Positions 51,119 to 59,015 of a stretch of 64,000 bases of DNA are shown here, in pieces (the stretch's first letter is position 1; each line of letters begins with the position of its first letter). The DNA lies in NCBI GenBank assembly GCA_029907715.1, contig JARYLI010000006.1, positions 52,651 through 116,650 on the forward strand. Reading direction: 5' to 3'. The DNA is from Methanothrix sp. (GTDB taxonomy: Archaea; Halobacteriota; Methanosarcinia; Methanotrichales; Methanotrichaceae). The position numbers were made by a program, and so were the translations under genes. The notes below the pieces were generated by a model. That model searched no databases. It was not told the origin of the DNA and was given only the letters and a program-made list of their open reading frames with translations.

Positions 51119-51170
51119 TCAAATAACCTGATCCTCCGTCGGATACAATCGAAATCTGTGAGCAGTCTTC
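51119..51170 (-). pseudogene. Possible TnpB N-terminal remnant
   Basis: A frame encoding MKTAHRFRLYPTEDQVI ends at a stop just before the ABC ATPase start. The opening resembles the conserved start of IS200/IS605 TnpB proteins (xxTxxFRLYPTxxQ). No more of a TnpB gene is seen. The frame continues upstream to 51319 with sequence of unclear origin. Confidence 0.35.
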
Positions 51171-51315
51171 ATCTCGTAATCCATCTTCCATTTATTTCCT
51201 TCGTACCGGCACTCCAGAGATTTGGAGCTTGCGCCCTCATCGTTCAGCGAACACACCGATCTCATAATGTTCAGCGGCGGCTCGTTCAGGTGCGTGCCTC
51301 CACGGAGCGCGTTCT

Positions 51316-52059
51316 TCAAACCGCACCCTCTCCTGCGACCAGACGTCTCAGAGCGGATATGAATTCCCTGGCGCGAAGTCTGACGTGCCTCCTGAGATGT
51401 TCATCACCGGATGATACGGCCACGATGCAGCCCGGCCACCTCCCGCCCTCAAGGCCCACCTCGTGAAACTCCAGGGGATACAGGTCCAGGCCCTCAGGAA
51501 AAGTCGCGCTGTTCATGATGTGCCAGCTCATCACCGACCATCCACGATCTGCAGCCTCCTTTAAAAGCTCGATGGCCCTCCCGTGATCCTCAGGGGAGGG
51601 CGGGTCGATGAGCAGAAGCCCTGGATCTCCTCTCTTCAGGAGATCCATGACGCCGGAGAAGCCGTCACCCAGATGGAAATGCACATCGGGACAGCTGCGC
51701 CAGCTCTTTTCGACATCCCTGCTGATATCCCAGAGCTCTGCCGTGACCTTCCGCCCGAAAGCTCTGCCGAGCCTCAGGACGAGCTGTGCTGAGCCAGGGT
51801 ACCGCAGGAGCTGATCCCCGTTCATCTCCTCCAGAACCGAGAAGTACGGGCTCTTGATCCATGATCTCACATGCCAGCACCTCCCTATGCCCCACCTCCA
51901 TTCCCCACCGGTATCAAGCCCGTACTCCAGGTACCCGGCGTGCGATTCTGCGTAAGCCAGAGCTGAACGGGAGAGAAGATACGCAGCTGCCTCTGATAGC
52001 AGAAAGTGCTTCCAGAGATCGCCTGCGTTTCCCGCATGCTCCCTGTGGTCGTAGGTCAT
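51316..52059 (-). CDS. RlmJ-like rRNA adenine-N6 methyltransferase family protein
   Basis: A 247-residue protein. The N-terminal YDHREHAGNAGDLWKHFLL resembles RlmJ (which methylates A2030 of 23S rRNA), and the catalytic motif appears as LLIDPPSPEDHG, a DPPxx variant of the usual DPPYE. HLGDGFSG fits the SAM-binding region. RlmJ is mainly bacterial, so either this is a distant archaeal relative or a different nucleic-acid methyltransferase. It is divergent from feoB, sharing the short spacer. Confidence 0.7.
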   Translation of the reverse strand: MTYDHREHAGNAGDLWKHFLLSEAAAYLLSRSALAYAESHAGYLEYGLDTGGEWRWGIGRCWHVRSWIKSPYFSVLEEMNGDQLLRYPGSAQLVLRLGRAFGRKVTAELWDISRDVEKSWRSCPDVHFHLGDGFSGVMDLLKRGDPGLLLIDPPSPEDHGRAIELLKEAADRGWSVMSWHIMNSATFPEGLDLYPLEFHEVGLEGGRWPGCIVAVSSGDEHLRRHVRLRAREFISALRRLVAGEGAV

Positions 52060-52088
52060 CCGTGTCTATTCAGGCCTCTCAGGGAAGC

Positions 52089-52095
52089 TATATCT
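52089..52095 (+). promoter_or_regulatory. TATA box for feoB
   Basis: CTATATC about 40 bases before ATG 52134; GGAG lies in the short leader. It is only about 30 bases from the start codon of the divergent RlmJ-like gene. Confidence 0.45.
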
Positions 52096-52133
52096 TTTTG
52101 TTCGATAACCTCCCGTCCGGAGTCTCAGATCAT

Positions 52134-53852
52134 ATGCAGGAAGAGAGGCCGCTCAAGATCCTCCTCATGGGCAACCCGAATGTGGGCAAGAGCGTGATAT
52201 TCTCGAGGCTGACAGGAGCTGATGCCATCTCCTCGAACTATCCAGGAACAACTGTGGGCTATACAGAGGGCAGCATAAATGTGCTGGGAAGGAGCGCTGC
52301 TCTGATAGATGTGCCTGGTGTGTATTCACTGGATCCAAGCTCAAAGGCGGAGGAGGTCGCGAATCTCATACTCGAGCAGGGCGCAGATCTCATAGTCAAC
52401 GTTGTGGACGCGACAAACCTGGAGAGAAACCTGAATCTCACCCTCGAGCTGCAGGAGCGCGGGATCCCGATGGTCGTCGCCCTCAACCTCTGGGATGTGG
52501 CTGTAAGGAAGGGTCTCGAGATAGACGTCGAGAGGCTCTCGGATGAGCTGGGCATAAAGGTCGTGCCCACTGTTGCTGCCAGCGGCCTGGGTATACGCGA
52601 TCTCGTCGAGGCGATCGGGAGCTCGATGGGCTCAAGACCACCTGTGTTGAGCCTAGATCCCGCAGAGAGATGGCAGAGGGTTGGTGAGATCGTATCGAGG
52701 GTGCAGAAGGTCCACCACCGCCATCCATCTCACCTCGAGCGGCTGGAGGATCTCACGATACGACCGTGGACCGGAATACCCGTGGCGCTCATGGTGCTCT
52801 ATCTCTCGTTCAGCCTGATAGTGGGGGCCGGAGAGCTCTTCATGGACAGGGTGAGCGATCCTCTCTTCGTCAGGTACAGCTACTGGATCTTCGCCATGGC
52901 TGACAGATACACATCGGGTTTCGCGCATGACATCCTTGTGGGGAGATCACCAGAGCTGCTTGAGTCTTTTGGCCTTCTAACAACAGGACTCTACATACCA
53001 TTTGGCATCGTCCTCCCGTTCCTGATACCCTTCTATCTGGTGCTTGGATTCCTCGAGGACCTGGGGTATCTCCCCAGGGTGAGCGTGCTCATGGACGCTC
53101 TCATGCACAGGCTCGGTCTCCACGGTGCTGCGATAATACCGTGCGTGCTCGGGATGGGCTGCAGCGTTCCTGGAGTCCTGGGGCTGCGCGTTCTGGAGTC
53201 GTCGAAGCAGCGCTTTCTCGCTGCGACGCTCATGACGATGAGCATACCCTGCGCATCGCAGACCGCGATGGTATTCGGGATCCTTGCCCCATACGGCCTG
53301 CAATACATCTTCGCAGTCTATGCAACCCTCCTCACAGTATTCATCATCTCTGGCATGATTCTCCACAGACTGATCCGGGAGGAGTCACCTGAGATATTCA
53401 TGGAGATCCCTCAGTACAGGATGCCTGTGCCTGGTGCGCTGCTGAAGAAGACGTTTCTGCGCATCAGGACGTTCATACTTGAGGCTGTTCCATACATAGG
53501 AATCGGCATAGTTGTGATGAACATCTTCGAGATCACAGGTCTCATGAGGAGCATCGGGGAGCTGGCGAGGCCGATTGTCTCAGGCATTCTCGGCCTGCCG
53601 GAGGAGGCTGCGACTGCCCTCATTCTGGGCTTCCTCAGAAAGGATATCGGCATAGGCATGTTCGTCCCGCTGGGCCTCTCGCCGGAGCAGCTTGTCATAG
53701 CGTCTGTTGTGCTCGCGATGTACTTCCCATGTGTCGCAACCCTGACAGTGCTGATGAAGGAGCTCGGAGCTTATGATACAATCAGAGCTCTGGTTTTCCG
53801 CCTGGTTGCAGCTGCGATGGTGGGAGGCGTGCTCAGAGTTGTCCTTCTATGA
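52134..53852 (+). CDS. feoB: Ferrous iron transporter FeoB
   Basis: A 572-residue Fe(II) transporter. The N-terminal GTPase domain has G1 GNPNVGKS, G2/G3 YPGTTVG and DVPGVYSL, and G4 NLWD. The membrane part has two Gate motifs, with cysteines in AIIPCVLGMGCSVPG and MYFPCVATLTV. It starts at ATG 52134, the usual distance from the G1 loop; the longer open frame upstream overlaps the divergent gene and is not protein-like. No feoA gene adjoins it. The length is slightly under that of bacterial FeoB. Confidence 0.93.
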   Translation: MQEERPLKILLMGNPNVGKSVIFSRLTGADAISSNYPGTTVGYTEGSINVLGRSAALIDVPGVYSLDPSSKAEEVANLILEQGADLIVNVVDATNLERNLNLTLELQERGIPMVVALNLWDVAVRKGLEIDVERLSDELGIKVVPTVAASGLGIRDLVEAIGSSMGSRPPVLSLDPAERWQRVGEIVSRVQKVHHRHPSHLERLEDLTIRPWTGIPVALMVLYLSFSLIVGAGELFMDRVSDPLFVRYSYWIFAMADRYTSGFAHDILVGRSPELLESFGLLTTGLYIPFGIVLPFLIPFYLVLGFLEDLGYLPRVSVLMDALMHRLGLHGAAIIPCVLGMGCSVPGVLGLRVLESSKQRFLAATLMTMSIPCASQTAMVFGILAPYGLQYIFAVYATLLTVFIISGMILHRLIREESPEIFMEIPQYRMPVPGALLKKTFLRIRTFILEAVPYIGIGIVVMNIFEITGLMRSIGELARPIVSGILGLPEEAATALILGFLRKDIGIGMFVPLGLSPEQLVIASVVLAMYFPCVATLTVLMKELGAYDTIRALVFRLVAAAMVGGVLRVVLL

Positions 53853-54277
53853 GCGTGATGGGGAGCTGCAGGGCGCAAACTTCCAGGTGGGAGAGAGATA
53901 CGCAGGCATCTCACCCAGGAGCGTTTGAATCCGGTATGCAGAGTTCTGGTTCCCACCGACCTGCTGTGTTGAATAATGCCTGAGAATCCTATAGCAGAGA
54001 CCCAATTCATACAAATTGCAATTATAGTAAAAATCGACAGCGTTCGACCCTTTGGGTCTCAATTGTTCGCACAGCACGCCGACCAAAATCTATAAGTATT
54101 AATGACTACAATTGTCTTTTGCTGCAGCTCTGACAGGAACGGCCAGGATGTGCTCCTCGAGAGCGTTTTTCGCCTGGCACGCATCCGGCGAGGCTCGGAG
54201 GTCAAAGTTGTGCGCGCCGTGATGGGCGCAGCATCGCTCTGAGCAGGGGGAACCGGGGTGTATCAGGGCTGCAGCAC
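53853..54277. other. Spacer between feoB and pstA with inverted repeats
   Basis: About 425 bases between convergent genes. It has an inverted repeat GAGACCCAA (53997-54005) and TTGGGTCTC (54052-54060), an AATTGCAATT palindrome near 54015, and a TATA-like TCTATAAGT at 54089-54097. A 46-codon frame from ATG 54102 to 54242 (MTTIVFCCSSDRNGQD at its start) follows, with no recognised family. Some of this may be terminator structure for the two convergent genes. Confidence 0.4.
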
Positions 54278-55507
54278 CTACCACCTTACCTTCTTTCTGT
54301 AGTGGTTTCTTACAACTATCGCCAGGAAGTTCATCGCCAGCACAAGGCCCATCAGAACCAGAGCCGTGCCCCAGGCCCTTTTCTCGACATCCCACGCCCC
54401 GAGGAAGTATATCAGCTGTAGAAGATGGTAGCACAGGTTGTTCACAGGCTGATACACATCCGGAACCACGCCGTAGACCTTATCCACATAAACTGGGGTG
54501 AATGTTACGGCGGTCCACATGATCGGAGCGGTCTCTCCAGCGGCCCTGGCCACGCCGATTATCAGGCCTGTGAGTATGCCAGGAAGCGCTGATGGAATGA
54601 CTATCCTCATGATCGTCTGCCACTTTGTGGCCCCCAGAGCCACGCTTCCCTCCCGAAGCGAGTCGGGGACAGATTTCAGCGCCTCCTGTGTCGTCAGGAT
54701 TATCGTGGGCAGGTTCATGAGACCCAGTATCACAGATCCAGCAAGTAGGGAGATTCCGACCGTGGAGACGAGAAATGCGAGACCAAAGAGACCGTAGACC
54801 ACAGATGGAACGCCGTTGAGGCAGCTTATAGATATCGTGATCATACGGTTGAGCGTGTGACTCCTCGAGTACTCGTTCAGATATATTCCAGCGCCAATGC
54901 CAAGCGGAGCTGATACCAGCATGGCGCCCAGGACAAGCCACATCGTGCCCTCAATGCAAGTCACAATGCCGCCCTCCTGCCCGAGGTTTCTGTGCGGTTC
55001 TGTCAGAAATTCGATGCTTATGGCACCAATGCCGTTGTAAAGAATCGCTGAGAATATGCCGCCAAGTATCAGAATGGCCAGCACCGCCGAGCCTCTGATG
55101 AGCGTGAATGCCAGAACCTCTCTCGCTTTTGCGCCAAACCCGTAGAGCATGTTGATTGCATCTTTTAACACCAAAACGCCCGCTATGAATGCAGCTGAAG
55201 GCGCGAGGAGCCTGTAGCTGAACGAGGCCCCGAGGTTCGATGGGCTGATGACGAGATCAGGGTGTAGAAAGAGAAGAAAGATTTCAATCGCGATGAGAAT
55301 CAGTGCATCAATGCACAAAACCATCGCGTTTCTGGTGCTCAGCCTGCGGGCCTGCAGAATGTGCATGAACACAGCAACTGCCAGAAGAGATCTCCAGAGC
55401 AACAGCAGAATCTGAAGCGGTGGCTGTATCAGAAGTGCGATCAGCGATGAGAGGAGCAGGATCGCGCCTGCGGCTGTGAGCGCTTCTGTTCTTTTATCAG
55501 TAGCCAC
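54278..55507 (-). CDS. pstA: Phosphate ABC transporter permease PstA
   Basis: A 409-residue membrane protein; the C-terminal 270 residues form the PstA permease with the EAA loop GSVALGATKWQTIMRIVIPSA. The extra 130 N-terminal residues contain about three to four additional membrane segments, making the chain longer than usual for PstA. It overlaps pstC by 11 bases. No pstS or pstB gene lies next to the pair in the window. Confidence 0.9.
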   Translation of the reverse strand: MATDKRTEALTAAGAILLLSSLIALLIQPPLQILLLLWRSLLAVAVFMHILQARRLSTRNAMVLCIDALILIAIEIFLLFLHPDLVISPSNLGASFSYRLLAPSAAFIAGVLVLKDAINMLYGFGAKAREVLAFTLIRGSAVLAILILGGIFSAILYNGIGAISIEFLTEPHRNLGQEGGIVTCIEGTMWLVLGAMLVSAPLGIGAGIYLNEYSRSHTLNRMITISISCLNGVPSVVYGLFGLAFLVSTVGISLLAGSVILGLMNLPTIILTTQEALKSVPDSLREGSVALGATKWQTIMRIVIPSALPGILTGLIIGVARAAGETAPIMWTAVTFTPVYVDKVYGVVPDVYQPVNNLCYHLLQLIYFLGAWDVEKRAWGTALVLMGLVLAMNFLAIVVRNHYRKKVRW

Positions 55508-56402
55508 CGAACCTCCTCCTGATGCGCTCGCGAGCGAGATCTCCTATCACGCTCAGTATCGATACTATTATGAGAAGCATCAGCCCCACAGCAAAGAGCG
55601 CGTGGTAGTGCAGAGAGCCATGTGCCACCTCGCCCATCTCCCCGGCTATGACAGAGGTGAACGTCGCACCACGATCGAAGACATCGTATATCGGTGTGGG
55701 TATCCTGGCGATGTTTCCAACCACCAGAAGTACAGCCATGGTCTCGCCGATGATGTTGCCTATGTTCAGAAGCACGGCTGCCGTTATGCCGGACGATGCT
55801 GCTGGAAGCACAACATGCCTTATCGTCTGCCATCTCGTAGCTCCGAGAGCCATCGAGCCCTCCTTGAACTCGGTCGGAACTGCCCTCAGCGCATCCTCGC
55901 ATATGGTCGTTATGGACGGTATGAACATTATCCCAAGAAGTATTGCGCCGGCAAGTATCGATCTGCCTGTGAGCATATCGAAGGTGTTCCCCAGGTACGG
56001 CACGAGGATTATGATTCCGAGAAATCCGTACACGATCGATGGCACCCCGGCGAGCAGCTCCACAGCCGGCTTCAGCACAGCTCTGCTCCTGGGGCCGGAG
56101 AGCTCCGCGAGATATATTGCAAGGGGTATGCCCACCGCCATGTTTATCGCCAGAGCGAGAACTGCGACCAGCAGTGTGTCGACTATCAGCGGGCGCATCC
56201 CGAAGATGTTTCCCGAGGAGTGCCATTTCCCGCCCAGGACGAGGTTCAGCACCCCAACCTCATAGACCGCAGGCAGACTCTCTCGTATCAGGTATGCGAA
56301 AATGAGAATCATGAGAGCGATGGAAGTCACTGCTGTAATCAGGAGCATGGACTCTATTATCCTCTCGGGCAGTCTTCTCATAGCGGGATGCAAGACACTC
56401 AT
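55497..56402 (-). CDS. pstC: Phosphate ABC transporter permease PstC
   Basis: A 301-residue permease with six membrane segments and the EAA loop GSMALGATRWQTIRHVVLPAA. I chose ATG 56402 (MSVLHPAMRR), which follows a TATA box near 56450; longer frames to 56540 run through repeat-derived sequence. It is the first gene of a two-gene unit with pstA. Partner genes for the binding protein and ATPase are not in the window, so they must be encoded elsewhere or be shared. Confidence 0.88.
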   Translation of the reverse strand: MSVLHPAMRRLPERIIESMLLITAVTSIALMILIFAYLIRESLPAVYEVGVLNLVLGGKWHSSGNIFGMRPLIVDTLLVAVLALAINMAVGIPLAIYLAELSGPRSRAVLKPAVELLAGVPSIVYGFLGIIILVPYLGNTFDMLTGRSILAGAILLGIMFIPSITTICEDALRAVPTEFKEGSMALGATRWQTIRHVVLPAASSGITAAVLLNIGNIIGETMAVLLVVGNIARIPTPIYDVFDRGATFTSVIAGEMGEVAHGSLHYHALFAVGLMLLIIVSILSVIGDLARERIRRRFGGY

Positions 56403-56444
56403 ACAATCCCAGAAATCGGTGTGCTGCATAAAGACCTTGTCTAT

Positions 56445-56455
56445 ATTCTGTATAT
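56445..56455 (-). promoter_or_regulatory. TATA box for pstC-pstA
   Basis: On the minus strand CATCTATATACAG, about 45 bases before the chosen pstC start. The sequence just upstream belongs to mobile-repeat debris (family E end and family B). Confidence 0.5.
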
Positions 56456-56513
56456 AGATGCATGGCATCGATTCCAGGCGCCTATCCAGATCACTTATTC
56501 TGAGGATTCCTAT

Positions 56514-56713
56514 AAACTTTCGGACCTGTCCGAATAGCATTATCGCTCTTATCCATCTGATAACTTGCCCGAAGAGGCACCAGTCACGCTGTGCGCTCGT
56601 GGCGAGCGAATGAGTGCATTCAGCAACCAGTATGCATGTACTTCAAGTTGCTGAATACATAAGAGCGTCTCAATTTTATGCTCAGTTCTGGTTTTTATCT
56701 TATTCGGGCAGGT
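56514..56713. repeat. Family E remnant split by a family B element
   Basis: GGACCTGTCCGAATA at about 56522-56536 and the inverse TATTCGGGCAGGTCC at about 56701-56714 look like the two inverted ends of one element. Between them lie the 124-bp family B copy and a 40-bp block CAATTTTATGCTCAGTTCTG to TTATTCGG that also occurs at 39960-40001. So B appears to have inserted into an E-type element. Confidence 0.55.
56544..56667 (+). mobile_element. Family B MITE-like element, intact 124 bp
   Basis: Perfect ends CGCTCTTAT and ATAAGAGCG, 124 bp long, very similar to the copy at 10341-10464. The 8-bp flanks (AGCATTAT and TCTCAATT) do not match, so a later rearrangement or a loss of one flank is likely. 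Confidence 0.85.
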
Positions 56714-56730
56714 CCCATGCTTTCATGGTA

Positions 56731-56740
56731 AAGCTTAAAT
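56731..56740 (+). promoter_or_regulatory. TATA box for tRNA-Asn
   Basis: AAGCTTAAAT ends 28 bases before the first base of the tRNA, in keeping with transcription starting at or just before the mature 5' end. Confidence 0.5.
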
Positions 56741-56767
56741 GGATGATGTGGATACGGATATGAGCGG

Positions 56768-56851
56768 GCCGCCATAACTCAGCTGGTAGAGTGTCTGGCT
56801 GTTAATCCGGCAGATACCAGAATGTCACAGGTTCGAGCCCTGTTGGCGGCG
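56768..56851 (+). tRNA. tRNA-Asn(GTT) with a probable 11-nt intron
   Basis: The acceptor stem pairs GCCGCCA with TGGCGGC, the D stem pairs ACTC with GAGT, the T arm is ACAGG-TTCGAGC-CCTGT, and the anticodon GTT is at 56801-56803. The 5' half of the anticodon stem (TCTGG, 56794-56798) finds its partner CCAGA only at 56817-56821, so 11 extra bases (about 56805-56815, ATCCGGCAGAT) must be removed after position 37 for a normal loop CTGTTAA. The spliced tRNA is 73 nt. This is the canonical archaeal intron position and near the shortest intron length I know of. Confidence 0.9.
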
Positions 56852-56973
56852 CTATTGCAATTATTCACATTTGATTTTTCTGAGTGGTCTCTTTCATGGT
56901 ATCGATCCCGCACAGGACGTGGTCTCGATTCATCGAACGGTCTCTCAGAATCGCAGTCCAGTGGCACAATTCC

Positions 56974-57513
56974 TTATGTTTGCACTGTCTTTCTCCTGCA
57001 CATATCCATCGCCATCAGGAATCCGCGAGCCCTCTCCGCCAGCGGATATCTGTTCACCAGCGACCTGAAGCGCGGCCCGTGGTTCGGCTCGATCATGTGT
57101 GCGAGCTCGTGAATGATCACATAATCCTCCACCCAGACCGGCATACCTCTGAGCCGGGAGCTTATCCTTATCGTGCCATCAGATGGTGTGCAGGATCCAT
57201 ATCGCTTCTCCATTCTATCTGAGTACGAGATGCTCTTCCAGGAGACAGCACCTCCAAGGTACTTCATGTTGAGCTGCATGGCCCTCTGCTCCAGATGGGA
57301 GTCGTCTCTCGATCTCCTCCTCTCCACCCGGCTCCTGAACCTGGCGATGTGCGCGTCGAGATCTTTATCGGAGATATCAGCCGGGGCCAGAACCTCTATC
57401 CTGTTCCCCTTGAGCCTTATCTCAATCGTCTTCTGCCTGCGTTTTGAGCGCCTGATCACAACATCCAAGATCGACCACCCCGGTTTTGCGATGTGCGGGC
57501 TGTGAACGCGCAT
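56974..57513 (-). CDS. YgjP-type (DUF45/WLM-like) metallopeptidase
   Basis: A 179-residue protein with the zinc site HELAHMIEPNHG (HExxH plus downstream His) near residue 137, and the family features KTIEIRLKGNRIEV near the start and RYGSCTPSDGTIRIS before the zinc site. The YgjP family is linked to bacterial and archaeal proteins of unclear substrate. It is monocistronic, next to the tRNA gene. No membrane segment is present. Confidence 0.87.
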   Translation of the reverse strand: MRVHSPHIAKPGWSILDVVIRRSKRRQKTIEIRLKGNRIEVLAPADISDKDLDAHIARFRSRVERRRSRDDSHLEQRAMQLNMKYLGGAVSWKSISYSDRMEKRYGSCTPSDGTIRISSRLRGMPVWVEDYVIIHELAHMIEPNHGPRFRSLVNRYPLAERARGFLMAMDMCRRKTVQT

Positions 57514-58047
57514 CTTCTTGAGGATTCATAGAACCACCTGAGATGTAGCGGAAACCCTTCAGGCGGGAGGAGTGTGTCCCATCCATGAGATTTACGTTCT
57601 TGCATGCACAACATTCTTTCAGATGCCACCGACCTGTAAGACCCTCCATTCCGAAGTAACGGTTTCCAGGCGTAGATGTTCTTTCCATCGTACAGGATCT
57701 CTCCTATAAGAGCTCCATTCGGGAGAAACGTTTTACAGGGAAATGAGGAGAGGTATCGATGCCGGCAGCTACCAAAGCAGCTGCTGTATCTGGGTATAGC
57801 AGATACAGCGCTGAATCCGCAGCAATGCGGATACTGAAACCGCATTTGAGGCCAGGTGCTTTCGGATTGCCGCTCTTCGGAGCTCGGCCCTGCAGGATCT
57901 CAACCGGCCTGTTGTCTCGGGCACGTGGGGCCCTCCATGTGGCGCCAGGGACAGGCACCGGTCTTCAGGCCCGGAGCAGCTGGCGCGGTGATCCCTATCG
58001 GCATCTGTGTGGCAGCTTCATATACCTAAAATGCTCTGCTAGAAATT
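57514..58047. other. Spacer with unassigned frames
   Basis: About 530 bases. Frames on the minus strand (through 57456-57958) have stretches of ordinary amino-acid composition but are broken by frame changes and match nothing I recognise, so they may be a decayed gene. No family A-D repeat is seen. The right end carries the TATA box (about 58019-58026) of the next gene. Confidence 0.35.
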
Positions 58048-58908
58048 ATGATCCACAGGGGCATGAGAACGAAAGGCGGTACGATGCCGCTTGAGACGCA
58101 GGAGAAGGTTGATGCTCTTCTCGATGAGTTCGTCAGCTTCGTCAATGAGATCTCAGATTCAAGACATCTGCAGCGCGGGATTGCGCGATCGTCCCTGCCA
58201 TGCAGCATCGTGGTTGTTCTGGACCGCAGCAAGCTTCTTGTCATCGCGCAGTTCAGGCCGAACAACCTCTCATCGATGTACATCTCAGCAGAGCACATCG
58301 AGCTTGCTGCAGATCAGGCTCTGTCCAAGGCGAGCTGGGAGTTCGGCTTCGAGGACCCCTTCCTGCTGCAGTTCCCTGCGGATCTGCTTGATATGCCAGC
58401 TGCGGATCGCGCAGATGCCCTAAGAAAGATGGCCGAAGAGCATGTCGATTCTGAGTTCCTCCGCTTCATGGGCATGCTCAGCATGCTCAGACTGCGGCCT
58501 GCCTTCGGACCTGTGCCATACGTCCTGGAGAACAGCTGCGCGGTTCTCTCTCCTGAAGGAGGACAGGATGTATACAATGAGGTCGCGGAGGCCCTCTATA
58601 ATCTCAGGGTGCAGCCGATAATGCTCAGAGGCATAACAGGGACAGACATCTCGCTCAGGCAGGCATGGCGTGCTATCTGCAGTTCAAGACTGGTCGTCGC
58701 AGATCTCACAGATAGAGACGCTGATGTCATGTATGGCCTGGGGATGGCACATGCAGTTGGTAAACCCGCTCTGATAATCCACATGGAGGGAGAGCGTGTA
58801 GCATTCCCTGGACACACGCTACCGTACAGCCCATCTGACATGCCATCAATGAGGGCAAATCTCGAGAAGGCGCTGAAGGATCTTCTTGGGCCGATACTCA
58901 ACCTATAA
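58048..58908 (+). CDS. Protein with C-terminal deoxyribosyltransferase/TIR-like fold
   Basis: A 286-residue protein (274 if it starts at ATG 58084, where AAAGGCGGT is a ribosome site; a start at 58048 would be leaderless from TATACC at 58021). The N-terminal 170 residues are helical and unassigned. The C-terminal part has EVAEALYNLRVQPIMLRG and SRLVVADLTDRDADVMYGLG, then AHAVGKPALII, the pattern of nucleoside 2-deoxyribosyltransferase-like/TIR-like domains. The catalytic Glu expected in the YELG motif is Gly here, so it may be a binding rather than a hydrolysing module. Confidence 0.65.
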   Translation: MIHRGMRTKGGTMPLETQEKVDALLDEFVSFVNEISDSRHLQRGIARSSLPCSIVVVLDRSKLLVIAQFRPNNLSSMYISAEHIELAADQALSKASWEFGFEDPFLLQFPADLLDMPAADRADALRKMAEEHVDSEFLRFMGMLSMLRLRPAFGPVPYVLENSCAVLSPEGGQDVYNEVAEALYNLRVQPIMLRGITGTDISLRQAWRAICSSRLVVADLTDRDADVMYGLGMAHAVGKPALIIHMEGERVAFPGHTLPYSPSDMPSMRANLEKALKDLLGPILNL

Positions 58909-58939
58909 AAGGATCCGGCGAGCTATACATCATATAGAG

Positions 58940-58947
58940 TTATATAC
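58940..58947 (+). promoter_or_regulatory. TATA box for inositol-1-phosphate synthase
   Basis: TTATATACG about 70 bases before TTG 59016. A weaker CATATAG lies ten bases earlier. Confidence 0.5.
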
Positions 58948-59015
58948 GTCTACCTAAATAGCGTGAACCGGTCTCAGAGTTCCAGCTTCCAGGGATTCCA
59001 GGAGGGGAATAGATA

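Noticed and set aside
51861..52133. FeoB start at 51861
   Set aside because: The added 91 residues overlap the divergent RlmJ-like gene, are not protein-like, and a TATA box lies inside them at 52089.
57456..57958. Real gene on the minus strand in the spacer before the TIR-like gene
   Set aside because: Two overlapping frames look partly protein-like but neither spans the region and no ribosome site or known family supports them.
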